A stretch of 64,000 bases of DNA from Polyangiaceae bacterium (GTDB taxonomy: Bacteria > Myxococcota_A > Polyangia > Polyangiales > Polyangiaceae). Shown one piece after another: positions 41,411 through 49,081 of the stretch; within the stretch, counting starts at the first letter, position 1, and each line of letters starts with the position of its first letter. A model generated the notes under the pieces. It did no database searches. It was not told the origin of the DNA and worked only from the letters and a program-made list of their open reading frames with translations. Location of the stretch: contig JACKEA010000010.1 of NCBI GenBank assembly GCA_020633235.1, positions 216,001 through 280,000 on the forward strand, written 5' to 3'. The translations under genes were made by a program, and so were the position numbers.

Positions 41411-41899
41411 CTACGCGAAGTTCCAGTGTGCGGGCAGGTCGCTGCCGCACTCGCCGCATTCGGGCATCTCGAGCTTCAGCAGGTTGATGCCGCCGCACTG
41501 AGGGCAGCGACGAAACTCGAAGGAGTGGGTCAGCTCTGTGGGAGGGCAAAGGCCCGCGTTCACGAGCGCCGGGCGCACCGCGTCCCAGCAACTGGCCTCG
41601 GGGCAGTACCCCGTCGACTGATTGGTGACGCTCACGACGGCAACGCCCTGCGCGGAAACCTCCAACACCAACTCGCCCGCGCCCTGTACGCGCGCCCCTT
41701 GGGCGCACGCAACGTGCTCCGTTCGCCGATCGGACAGCCAGAGCCTCCCCTGCGAGTCGACGACGTACGTCAGCTCATGCTCCCCGTCCGCCAGCCAATC
41801 GCGAATGTTGTCAGCGCTCTGGGGCTGCAGGCGGTCGATCGGCGCGCTTGCCATCTTCCCGATCTCCGCCGGCCCGACGTACTCGTACTCGCGCTTCAT
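41411..41899 (-). CDS. Uncharacterised protein with C-terminal zinc ribbon
   Basis: A 162-residue soluble protein. The central NQSTGYCPEASCWDAV and the C-terminal ribbon (FRRCPQCGGINLLKLEMPECGECGSDLPAHWNF) follow the pattern I recall of a small family seen in Streptomyces and myxobacteria (NQSTGYCP ... WN). Four cysteines (CPQC and CGEC) should bind zinc. ATG 41899 starts MKREYEYVG. Function unknown; sporadic families of this kind often travel with toxin-immunity loci, which is inference. The DUF4262-type gene precedes it by 7 bases. Confidence 0.75.
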   Translation of the reverse strand: MKREYEYVGPAEIGKMASAPIDRLQPQSADNIRDWLADGEHELTYVVDSQGRLWLSDRRTEHVACAQGARVQGAGELVLEVSAQGVAVVSVTNQSTGYCPEASCWDAVRPALVNAGLCPPTELTHSFEFRRCPQCGGINLLKLEMPECGECGSDLPAHWNFA

Positions 41900-41906
41900 G
41901 TAGCCA

Positions 41907-42368
41907 TCATACCGCCGCAAGGTCGAGCCGAGGTTGCGCGGCGGCGACGAGCGGATCGCACTTCACGACGTTGGGGAGCACCCCGTCGCGATCGGGCCAG
42001 AAGATCTGAACTGCGCGCAGCGCGTCCGGGCGCCCCACGAGGCGGTAGTATCCCATCGCATAGCCGAAGTACGTTTCGAGCTGCGACGGGTGCACCGGCC
42101 GGATCAGGAGCGGAAGATCGCCGAGTAGATCGGGATGCACGCCGGTCTTCTCGAAGCTCTCGTGCTTGCGAATGCGATGGATGAGGGAGCTGACGACGGA
42201 GTGTGCCGTTCGCGCGGGCAACCCGAAGACAATCAGCTCCGGGTGGTTCCAGCTGCTCACCAGACCGATGGTGTACAGGAGCTCTGGCGCACGCTCGGAC
42301 TCTGGTACCGCAATCGCGTGCCAGCCGTGCTCTTCCACGGAGCGCCGGATGTCCTCGTCTTCGCTCAT
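41907..42368 (-). CDS. DUF4262-type protein
   Basis: A 153-residue soluble protein. The N-terminal EEHGWHAIAVPESERAPELLYTIGL, then HPELIVFGLPARTAH, is the DUF4262 pattern (GWHV... YTIGL... PEL..FGLP). The C-terminus is aromatic (YFGYAMGYYRLVGR, AVQIFWPDRDGVLP). Its function is unknown; the family occurs scattered in bacteria and often near polymorphic-toxin immunity genes. ATG 42368 was chosen. It is the first gene of a pair with the zinc-ribbon protein. Confidence 0.82.
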   Translation of the reverse strand: MSEDEDIRRSVEEHGWHAIAVPESERAPELLYTIGLVSSWNHPELIVFGLPARTAHSVVSSLIHRIRKHESFEKTGVHPDLLGDLPLLIRPVHPSQLETYFGYAMGYYRLVGRPDALRAVQIFWPDRDGVLPNVVKCDPLVAAAQPRLDLAAV

Positions 42369-42484
42369 GATCCGATAGGGGTGACAGCGCGCACGTCGCC
42401 CTTGCACTTATGGCACACGCCGCCGCGAGGATTCTATCTGGTCGCGATGCGAAATCGCCATCGACTCCCGAAGCATCCCATCGC

Positions 42485-42925
42485 TCACTTGCGAGAGCTC
42501 GAGAAGAGCCGCGAAACGCCGTCGACGATGCGTGCGAGCATTCCCATCGGGAGGTTGGACTCGGCGACGTCCATGGCAACGTGATCGACGCGGCCGGAAT
42601 GTCGAACGCCACGTCTCCACAAGATGAGCTCGTACACGCCCGCGGCAGCCAGCAAACACGCTCCAAAGCCGCAGAAGCCGAGCAGTAGTGCAGCGGCGGT
42701 GCCGACATCCTCCATGCCGATTGCGAACTTCAGCCCCAAGACCACCAACGTGACACCCACGCCGGTCAATCCCAGAGAGAGCGCGTGTGACTCCGAGCGC
42801 TTCCGATCGGCCGTCAGGTCAGGCAGCGCGCAGCTGGAGCAGACGAGGGTTCCCGACGAATCGAACTGGACCGCGCTGCTGGGAACCGCGCGCGCACATT
42901 TGGGACAAGTCACTACCCCCGACAT
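42485..42925 (-). CDS. Small membrane protein with N-terminal zinc ribbon
   Basis: 146 residues. It begins MSGVVTCPKCARAVPSSAV and continues FDSSGTLVCSSCALPD, a CPKC/CSSC ribbon, followed by two transmembrane helices (LGLTGVGVTLVVLGLKFAIG and AALLLGFCGFGACLLAAAGVYELIL) and a basic/polar tail. The ribbon-plus-two-helix layout resembles GYF/zinc-ribbon sensors of myxobacteria but is not assigned. ATG 42925 is chosen over an upstream ATG. Confidence 0.7.
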   Translation of the reverse strand: MSGVVTCPKCARAVPSSAVQFDSSGTLVCSSCALPDLTADRKRSESHALSLGLTGVGVTLVVLGLKFAIGMEDVGTAAALLLGFCGFGACLLAAAGVYELILWRRGVRHSGRVDHVAMDVAESNLPMGMLARIVDGVSRLFSSSRK

Positions 42926-43084
42926 GACAGCTCTTGCCGTCCTTTCCGGCCGTCGCCGGCACGCATGATACCTCATTCCTCCAGCTAGGAGAGCCGGCGG
43001 CGCAACAGGACCAGGTCAGCGTTGGTGAGCCCGCTCCGGAGGGAACACAATGAGCGAGGCTCGATGGCTGTTCCGTGCCCAAGC

Positions 43085-43780
43085 CTACCCAAGAGGACGT
43101 GTTCCGCGGCGTCCTCGGTCCAACGGCGATCGAGCTGGTTCGGAGAACGGCGGTTCGTCGTACACGCGCGGATCGAGCTCGAGCTCGGCCGCCAACTCGC
43201 GAAGATGCCCTCGCGCCCGCGACAGCGGGTGATCCGGGAACAGCTCGTCCCAGCGTTCGTCGTCCGCGCGGTTCCTGAGCAAAGAAGAGAACGGTGTCTC
43301 TGGGCGATAGGGATCAGACGCCCAGCCCTGCATCACGCCCTCGTCGTCCGGCGCGAACTTCTCGCCCGCGCCCATGAGCTTGTTCAGGACGATGGTCTCG
43401 CGAATGCCGGTCATCCCCGTCTCCACGCACTGCACGCGCACCACCAAGCTCGCCTCGCGAAACGGAAGAGTGATGCCCGCAAGATAGACGCGACCCCGCT
43501 CTTGGCCTGGGATTCCCAGCTTGAAGAGCGTGCGCACCGCCGGCAGCTTGGCGATCTCGAGCACGTCTACGAAAACGAGACCCCCTTGGTCCCCCAGCGC
43601 CGCGCGATAGCGATCGCGTAGCGCCTCGAGGTCCGTCATCGACGGAATGTCCGGCATCACGTGGAACACGTTGAGCATCAGGCTCTCGCCGCGCTCGTTG
43701 TGCCAGGTGACGGCATCGTCCTCGCGAGCTGCTTCGCTCCACCCGTCCAGCGGCAGCTCGATCGAATCGAGATCAATCAC
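43085..43780 (-). CDS. Uncharacterised soluble protein
   Basis: A 231-residue acidic protein, MIDLDSIELPLDGWSEAARED. A mixed alpha/beta layout (TWHNERGESLMLNVFHVMP, LVVRVQCVETGMTGIRETIV) and a Pro/acid-rich C-terminal third are the main traits. No family is recognised. It shares general style (short beta-rich domain opening with a Leu-Pro-x-x-W motif) with the gene at 45322-45822, hinting at distant kinship. Both belong to the run of small minus-strand genes. Confidence 0.68.
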   Translation of the reverse strand: MIDLDSIELPLDGWSEAAREDDAVTWHNERGESLMLNVFHVMPDIPSMTDLEALRDRYRAALGDQGGLVFVDVLEIAKLPAVRTLFKLGIPGQERGRVYLAGITLPFREASLVVRVQCVETGMTGIRETIVLNKLMGAGEKFAPDDEGVMQGWASDPYRPETPFSSLLRNRADDERWDELFPDHPLSRARGHLRELAAELELDPRVYDEPPFSEPARSPLDRGRRGTRPLG

Positions 43781-43792
43781 GACGAACAGGTA

Positions 43793-44437
43793 TCACGAGC
43801 TACGCCCCGGCGGGCCCAGCACTCGAACCGCCTTTGCAACCACGAAGATCGAAGGTCCGTCAGCGCCTTGGCCATGACTCGTCACGATGCAGAAAGCCTT
43901 GGACTCGGGCGAAACGGACAGCCCGTGGAGCTCGACTTCCTCCAGAGACGCGAGTCGGAACAGCGGTGAGCTCAGGTCCAGGTCGTCTTCGAGCCCTACC
44001 ATGGTGGACACACCCTCGAACCGAACGTGGAAGGGGTTTGGCGTGCAGTACTCGCAGCAATCCCCAATCCAGAGCTGAAGCATAGCGGGCGAGTGCTCCT
44101 CGACCATGGCGTCACCGAACCCGCCGTTCACCACGTCGAAGTCCGGCCAATGAGTCCCCGCCGGCTGCCGTGAGCGAAACGGGCGGATGACCCGAACCTG
44201 GAAGTCCGGTGCATGCCCGTCGAGCTCGACGAACACCGGCTCGCCTTCGACGAAATCCTGCACGCCGTCCACGTTCTCATTCGCGCCGAACACGAACGGA
44301 CCAAAGTGCGGGGACCGAACCTCGCCCTCGCCCCGCTCCGCCGACCAACTGTGAATCACCCACGCCACGGGTCCACCCTGAGCCAGGATACCCGCAAGGC
44401 TCGATGGTTCCAGCACCGCCGTGCACTTCCACTTCAT
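43793..44437 (-). CDS. Uncharacterised protein with SH3-like look
   Basis: A 214-residue soluble protein. The N-terminal half has the shape of a cold-shock/OB-like domain (AWVIHSWSAERGEGEVRSP, FGPFVFGANENVDG, EGEPVFVELDG). The C-terminal half is aromatic/acidic with CCEYCTPNPFHVRFEG, a possible metal site. ATG 44437 is used because the upstream open frame reads through the intergenic repeat that ends 10 bases before the ATG. Function unknown. Confidence 0.68.
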   Translation of the reverse strand: MKWKCTAVLEPSSLAGILAQGGPVAWVIHSWSAERGEGEVRSPHFGPFVFGANENVDGVQDFVEGEPVFVELDGHAPDFQVRVIRPFRSRQPAGTHWPDFDVVNGGFGDAMVEEHSPAMLQLWIGDCCEYCTPNPFHVRFEGVSTMVGLEDDLDLSSPLFRLASLEEVELHGLSVSPESKAFCIVTSHGQGADGPSIFVVAKAVRVLGPPGRSS

Positions 44438-44447
44438 TGTGCGCTGG

Positions 44448-44529
44448 CTGTTGGTCCGCCGCGGAACCTCGCTGCGGAACCCCACCCCTCCGGGTATCGC
44501 GAAGCGCGTTCGAAGGAGGACGACCTCGC
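44448..44529 (+). repeat. Composite intergenic repeat (modules A+B), copy 11
   Basis: Module A (44448-44468, GTTGGTCCGCCGCGGAACC) is followed by module B: a short duplicate of GCGGAACC, then CCACCCCTCC and the core GGGTATCGCGAAGCGCGTTC (44493-44512). It ends GAGGACGACCTCGCG. It fills most of the gap between two minus-strand genes. Confidence 0.8.
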
Positions 44530-44536
44530 GACCCGT

Positions 44537-45157
44537 TCAGTGCGACGCGGAGCCCTGGGCGTGGAGCTCTTTGCAGCGCTTCGCCTCGGCGACGTATCGC
44601 GGGGAGGGCGTACAAGCCCGATTCCCCGCGCTGGTGCAGTCCGCGGCAATCTTTCGGTCGAGGCAGCTCTCCATGGCTCGCGCGAACTTGATGAAGCAGT
44701 CGAGCTCGGGGGCCGGCGCCACACCTTGTGCGCCCAGACCGTCCCACACGCAGTCGAACTGCACGCGTCGCGCCCGGCGCTCTGACTCGGGCGCCTGCTG
44801 CCCCCACGCTTTGAGGTAGAACTCGTCGCTCCAAGCGACTGCGCGCTTCCACGTTGCCTCCCGGTCGGCGTCGACCGGCGCGGGCTCGACGTTGGCGGTG
44901 TCTTTCGCGGTGTGGTTCGGAGTCGTTTCCGCGTCGCTAGCGGCTGCGAGCCCACCCTCGCCCTCGCCTTCCTCCGCGCGTGGGGCCGGAGCATGCTGCG
45001 CGACACCGTGGGCCGCCGGAACCTCCGGTTCGCGCGGCCCGCCGCAAGCGCCCGAGACCACGAGCATGCCAAGAATCGTGGGAGCCCACCAAGTGTGTCG
45101 GCCCGGAACCGGCGGCTGCCAGTCCGTCTCGAAGTCATCCAACATCGGGGTTCGCAA
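44537..45157 (-). CDS. Putative lipoprotein/secreted protein, unknown function
   Basis: Up to 206 residues. A hydrophobic stretch with lipobox-like end (PTILGMLVVSGACGG) is preceded by about 28 residues, so either the start is downstream or it is an anchored protein. An acidic/Ala-rich linker follows, then a helical Cys-containing C-terminal part (RRVQFDCVWDGLGAQG, CFIKFARAMESCLDRKIAADC). ATG at 45157 or 45145. No family recognised. Confidence 0.62.
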   Translation of the reverse strand: MRTPMLDDFETDWQPPVPGRHTWWAPTILGMLVVSGACGGPREPEVPAAHGVAQHAPAPRAEEGEGEGGLAAASDAETTPNHTAKDTANVEPAPVDADREATWKRAVAWSDEFYLKAWGQQAPESERRARRVQFDCVWDGLGAQGVAPAPELDCFIKFARAMESCLDRKIAADCTSAGNRACTPSPRYVAEAKRCKELHAQGSASH

Positions 45158-45321
45158 AGTTTCGTGAGAATTGGCTTCCGCGGCAAGAGGCAGAGTCCGG
45201 CTTCATCCGCAGCGCTCCGGAACGTGGAGCTCGAGCTGAACGCGTCTGCCATCGGCCGCTTCGATCTCCGTCGTACGAGCCGCGTGATCCGTCACCTCTG
45301 CAACGCAGCGATGCCATGTCC

Positions 45322-45822
45322 TCAATCTTCGCGTGCCAGGCTTTCCGCATGAGTCGGAGGCAAAACGGCAACCGTGGACGCGAACAGCTCGTCCGCAAAC
45401 TTCCGCAACGGGCGGGGCGGCAGCGGCTCGTCCGGGTAGAAGAGTGTTGCCACCGAGATCTCGACCAGCGCGCCGGTCGGATGGTTCACGAAATAGCTGA
45501 CGATGCGTCGGACGCCGTCGGTCCACTCGAATCCGCGTGCGACCATTCCGGCAATCGATCCGACAAACCGGTCTGGATGTCCTTGGCGAACGCGACGAGC
45601 CATCAACCTCTCAGCGGCATCTGCGTCGCTTTCGGTCTCGGTCGCCACCACCCACATGTCGACGGATACCGGTACGGAGCAGGAGTCGTCTCCATAGCGT
45701 TCAATGTCCCCAGACAACGCGAAGCTGCGTCCAACCGGAACCGTCACCGGGCGCCAGTCCGGTGGCAGGTGAAGGTCAAACAGCGCTTCCGGGTCGATGT
45801 CAGCGGTCACGTGACGCTTCAT
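45322..45822 (-). CDS. Uncharacterised protein, immunity-like
   Basis: A 166-residue soluble protein starting MKRHVTADIDPEALFDLHLPPDW. Pattern: LPxDW, then VPVSVDMWVVATETESDADA, a beta-rich middle (WTDGVRRIVSYFVNHPTGALVEISVATL), and a helical end (LRKFADELFASTV). It resembles, in outline only, DcrB/DUF1795-type small domains. The start overlaps the upstream gene by about 23 bases, so they are coupled. Confidence 0.65.
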   Translation of the reverse strand: MKRHVTADIDPEALFDLHLPPDWRPVTVPVGRSFALSGDIERYGDDSCSVPVSVDMWVVATETESDADAAERLMARRVRQGHPDRFVGSIAGMVARGFEWTDGVRRIVSYFVNHPTGALVEISVATLFYPDEPLPPRPLRKFADELFASTVAVLPPTHAESLARED

Positions 45823-46129
45823 CAGGGTACGCACACGCGTACCAACGATCCAGCAGTTGGCCGTAGCGGCAAGCGAGAGCCGTTGCTTCCCCGGAGGGTG
45901 CTACGGCCCCGGCCTCCAAAGCCCCGAAGGCTTCCGCGATTCCTTGGAGCTCTGTTGGGTCGAGGCGGACGATGAAGTAGTCGTGTAGGGCGTCTACGGC
46001 GTGGCGGGGAGGCTTCGGAACCGGCGTTCCTTCGAGGACGCGGGCCACTGCCGCAGCGAGCGATTCGTCGACCTGTGCCAGGGCGCGGCGAGCCTCTTCG
46101 AGCTCCGCGCGAGAAAATATCGCGCTCAT
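45800..46129 (-). CDS. Small helical protein
   Basis: 109 residues, MSAIFSRAELEEARRALAQVD. It is predicted to be mostly alpha-helical and cytoplasmic, without recognised motif. Its start overlaps the stop of the upstream Cys-rich lipoprotein (ATGA) and its end overlaps the next gene, so all three form one operon. Confidence 0.65.
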   Translation of the reverse strand: MSAIFSRAELEEARRALAQVDESLAAAVARVLEGTPVPKPPRHAVDALHDYFIVRLDPTELQGIAEAFGALEAGAVAPSGEATALACRYGQLLDRWYACAYPDEASRDR

Positions 46130-46683
46130 CCCTTGCAGTGTGGCGCGCCGAGATCGACCGTGAGGTCCGAGCAGCTCGTGATCTCGAAGGTCGTGCCGGC
46201 TTTGGGCCCGGTCGTGCAGGTGCACACGACGGTGGGCGAGGTCTTGGCGGCGCAGTCCACGCCCCACGCGGCGCAGTCGACGCTACAGCGTTGGTAGTAC
46301 GGCGGTGCCCCGGGCGGCGCACCGCCAAAGCCCTGGCCGCATTCCTCGGTGCCCTTCGGAATCTCGCACGCGTCCAGGGCGGCAAACTCCTGAGCGCAGA
46401 CCTGTTGTCGGTTCTGCGCGCAGTCCGTGATCTTGTCGGCGAAGCACACCATGATGCCGTCGAAGGCGGCGCCGCAGCCCTTGGAAGCGGCCTCCGCGCG
46501 TGCCTGGTTCATGTCACTGGGACATTTGTCCGCGGGCGCGCTGCTGCACGAGAGCCCGACGAGGTTGTCGCAGGCGGCTTGGATGAGCTTCGCGGGATCC
46601 GCTGGCTGTTCGCTGGTGGACGACCCACCGCAGGCCCCGGCAGCCAGGGCCGCTGCCAGCAAGAGTCCTCTCAGGGCTCGCAT
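46126..46683 (-). CDS. Cys-rich lipoprotein
   Basis: A 185-residue lipoprotein (LAAGAC, C18). Cysteine-patterned mature part (LIQAACDNLVGLSCSSAPADKC, CFADKITDCAQNRQQVCAQEF, YYQRCSVDCAAWGVDC, CTCTTG), likely an extracellular disulfide-stabilised domain. It is the first gene of the minus-strand run reaching to 35452. The stop overlaps the following start (ATGA). Function unknown. Confidence 0.8.
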   Translation of the reverse strand: MRALRGLLLAAALAAGACGGSSTSEQPADPAKLIQAACDNLVGLSCSSAPADKCPSDMNQARAEAASKGCGAAFDGIMVCFADKITDCAQNRQQVCAQEFAALDACEIPKGTEECGQGFGGAPPGAPPYYQRCSVDCAAWGVDCAAKTSPTVVCTCTTGPKAGTTFEITSCSDLTVDLGAPHCKG

Positions 46684-47051
46684 CGCTCACCTCCCAGCCA
46701 AGCTTAGCCCACTATTGAAGGCGTGCGGCCCAGCGCCAGGCACATCCGTCACCGGTGGCGTGGAGGTGCATTGTCCGGACATTTCAGACCGCTCACTCGA
46801 GTGAAAGGCGAGCGAGGTCCGTCATATGGACGTCGCTGCGGGCGCCCGGGCGCGACGGTGCGGGCCGTGGCTCGCGGCGGACCAACCCCCAAATGCCCCG
46901 GTCCGGGAACCCTCGTGGCACGGCTGCTGTCGCTGGATGGGTGGTCTCGGAGCGCGAAACCGTTCCCAAACTCGCCGATCCCGCATCTAGGGACGACGCC
47001 GGCGAGCTTCCGATCTACGGTCGGGACAGTTTCTGGGACCTTTCGGGCTCG
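46684..47051. other. Gap before the ECF sigma gene
   Basis: A divergent gap of about 370 bases. It contains repeat copy 12 (46869-46887) and a possible ECF-type -35 element GGGAACC (46905-46911) about 18 bases before CTGTCG. The open frame of the sigma factor extends back through here to GTG 46941, so part may be coding. Confidence 0.4.
46869..46887 (-). repeat. Intergenic repeat copy 12
   Basis: Minus-strand copy (GTTGGTCCGCCGCGAGCC) upstream of the sigma factor gene. Confidence 0.65.
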
Positions 47052-47648
47052 ATGGACGACGCTGAAGAGCGATTCATACTGCGCCTCAGGCAGCACGACG
47101 AGCGGGCGTTCAACGAGCTCGTGGAGCTGTACGAGCAACGCGTGTTCCGCTTGGTGTTCCGCATGCTGGGGCGCCGGGACGAAGCGGAGGACATGGCGCA
47201 GGAAGTGTTCGTCCAGGTGTTCAAGGCCATCGGAACGTTCCGTGGCGACTCGAAGCTCTCCACGTGGGTGTATCGCATCGCCGTGAACCTCTGCAAAAAC
47301 CGCATCAAGTATCTGTCGCGGCGGCACGACGGCCAGCAGCAGGAGCTCGAGCCGGTGGCAGAGCGGGCGCCCTTGAGTGAGGCGAAGGGCGTGACCTACG
47401 GCGACGTCGCGCGCCCCGATCACATGGTGGAAGGCTTTCAGGTGGAGCGCATCGTGCAGGTTTGCATCGCCGAGCTGGACGCGGACTTTCGCGACGTGCT
47501 CGTGCTGCGGGACGTGGAGGACTTGAGCTACGAGGAGATCGCCCAGATCACGGGGCTTCCCGACGGAACCGTGAAGAGCCGCATCCATCGCGCCCGCGGC
47601 ATGCTCAAATCGAAGGTCGAGCGCGCGTTGGGGGAGAAGATCCGATGA
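47052..47648 (+). CDS. ECF RNA polymerase sigma factor (RpoE-like)
   Basis: A 198-residue group 4 sigma factor. Region 2 is NELVELYEQRVFRLVFRMLG followed by DEAEDMAQEVFVQVFKAIG and STWVYRIAVNLCKNRIKY. Region 4 is LDADFRDVLVLRDVEDLSYEEIAQITGLPDGTVKSRIHRARGML. ATG 47052 gives MDDAEERFIL; the frame is open upstream to GTG 46941. The stop overlaps the start of the downstream acidic membrane protein (ATGA), the classical place of an anti-sigma factor. It directs envelope-stress or developmental genes in relatives; its targets here are unknown. Confidence 0.93.
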   Translation: MDDAEERFILRLRQHDERAFNELVELYEQRVFRLVFRMLGRRDEAEDMAQEVFVQVFKAIGTFRGDSKLSTWVYRIAVNLCKNRIKYLSRRHDGQQQELEPVAERAPLSEAKGVTYGDVARPDHMVEGFQVERIVQVCIAELDADFRDVLVLRDVEDLSYEEIAQITGLPDGTVKSRIHRARGMLKSKVERALGEKIR

Positions 47649-48076
47649 GCGACGACGAAGAAGTCGAGCGCGAGGAAGCCGACAAGGTCGAGGAAGCCGA
47701 CGAGGTCGGAGACGCGGAGACCGACGACAAGGTCGAGGACGGCGACGGCGTCGAGATCGACGAAGAGGAAGAAGAGCGGCTGCGGGGGCTATTGCGCGGA
47801 GCGTTCAAGAAAGAGGACCCCGCGGAGCCGCCGGACGTGCTGCGCGGGGTGCAGCAGCGGATCCGCGAGCGCAGTGGCGGCAAGTTCTACGAGGACGGCT
47901 GGAGCACGGCGAAGCACCCGCCGGTGTACACGTATCTGGTGACCAGCCTGCTGATGCTGGGCATCGTCTTCGCGGTGTACGTGACGCTGGGCTACCTGGA
48001 CGGCCTGGCCCACGAGGTGGACAACGCCCCGGCCCCCGTGCACGTGATGCCGCCGCGGAACATCAAGCCCCGCTAG
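47645..48076 (+). CDS. Putative anti-sigma factor, acidic with one membrane helix
   Basis: A 143-residue protein coupled to the sigma gene. The N-terminal ~50 residues are extremely acidic (EEVEREEADKVEEADEVGD and on). A helical part (RLRGLLRGAFKKEDP, VLRGVQQRIRERSGG) leads to one transmembrane helix (YLVTSLLMLGIVFAVYVTLGYL) and a short periplasmic tail. This is the topology of anti-sigma factors, though no zinc-type HxxxCxxC or RskA motif is present. The role is inferred from position. Confidence 0.72.
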   Translation: MSDDEEVEREEADKVEEADEVGDAETDDKVEDGDGVEIDEEEEERLRGLLRGAFKKEDPAEPPDVLRGVQQRIRERSGGKFYEDGWSTAKHPPVYTYLVTSLLMLGIVFAVYVTLGYLDGLAHEVDNAPAPVHVMPPRNIKPR

Positions 48077-48090
48077 GGCCGCGGCGCGAT

Positions 48091-48106
48091 CGTTCGGGTC
48101 CGAACG
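48091..48106. promoter_or_regulatory. Palindrome between convergent genes
   Basis: CGTTCGG-GT-CCGAACG, seven-base perfect arms with a 2-base centre, lies between the convergent anti-sigma and PP2C stops. It might be a bidirectional transcription end or a protein site; there is no T run. Confidence 0.35.
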
Positions 48107-48123
48107 GTTCTGCGCGCGTCAGA

Positions 48124-48918
48124 TCACTCGATCCAGCGGGCCAGAATGCAGGTCACGTTGTCGGGGCCGCCGTTCTCGTTGGCAGCCTCGATGAGCCGGT
48201 TGGTGGCGGTGGGCAGATCCGGCGCGGATTGGATGATTTCCAGGATCCGCTCGTCCGTGACGGGGCCGGAGAGGCCGTCCGTGCACAGGAGCATGGTGTC
48301 CCCGGCGCGGGGTGCCTCGAAGCGGGTGTCCACCTTGACGGTGTCTTTCATGCCGAGGGCGCGAACGATCACGTTCTTGTGGGGGAAGTTCGCGATCTCT
48401 TCCTCGGTGAGCCGCTTCATCTTCTTGTAGTCGTTGAGCAGCGAGTGATCTTCCGTGAGCTGCTCCATCTTCGCGTCCCGCACGCGGTAGATGCGGCTGT
48501 CCCCCACGTGGGCGAGGTAGATGCCGTCTTCCACCGCGAACAGCGCCACCAGGGTGGTGCCCATGCCGCGCTGCTTGGCGTTGCGCTGCGCCGCCTCGTA
48601 GATGCGGAGGTTGCAGAGCTTGATGCCGGTGACGAGACGGTTTTCCTCGTAGCCCTTGGTGCGGTCCATCTTGTAGGGCCAGGTCCGCTCGGGATCGTCC
48701 GCTGTCGCTGCAAAGAACTCTTGCAGCGTATCGACGGCCATCTTGGATGCGACCTCGCCCGAAGCGTGGCCACCCATGCCATCTGCAACGACATACAGAC
48801 CGTACTCCGCGAGAATCGCGAAGTTGTCCTCATTGTGAGTACGCTTGCGCCCGACATCCGTCTGGCCAGCGACCTCGATGCGGAGGGGCCGTGACACGCT
48901 TATTCCCGCGGTAACCAC
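48124..48918 (-). CDS. PP2C-type Ser/Thr protein phosphatase
   Basis: A 264-residue PPM/PP2C phosphatase that removes phosphate from Ser/Thr using two Mn/Mg ions. Motifs: VGRKRTHNEDNF (metal Asp), VVADGMGGHASGEVAS, YLAHVGDSRIYRV, CTDGLSGPV and GGPDNVTCI, with metal-binding Asp/Glu residues in all of them. It presumably reverses the kinases of this region. GTG at 48918 (or 48897) starts it. It has no signal or membrane part, hence is cytoplasmic. Confidence 0.94.
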   Translation of the reverse strand: MVTAGISVSRPLRIEVAGQTDVGRKRTHNEDNFAILAEYGLYVVADGMGGHASGEVASKMAVDTLQEFFAATADDPERTWPYKMDRTKGYEENRLVTGIKLCNLRIYEAAQRNAKQRGMGTTLVALFAVEDGIYLAHVGDSRIYRVRDAKMEQLTEDHSLLNDYKKMKRLTEEEIANFPHKNVIVRALGMKDTVKVDTRFEAPRAGDTMLLCTDGLSGPVTDERILEIIQSAPDLPTATNRLIEAANENGGPDNVTCILARWIE

Positions 48919-49081
48919 TCGTGAAACCGAACAAATCCTCCTAACACCTAGGAGCTATGTCAACAACGGGATTCGGCGCGAGCAGAACGCTCGTGGATTT
49001 TTCTTCCCGCCGTGGCCCCCCAACCCGGGATCGGGGGCCTTGACTTTCGGATTCGCTGGGGCCTCCACCCGACCCGGAAGC

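Noticed and set aside
46905..46933. ECF-type promoter before the sigma factor gene
   Set aside because: GGGAACC is followed by CTGTCG at slightly long spacing (18 bases); too weak to list as a promoter on its own.
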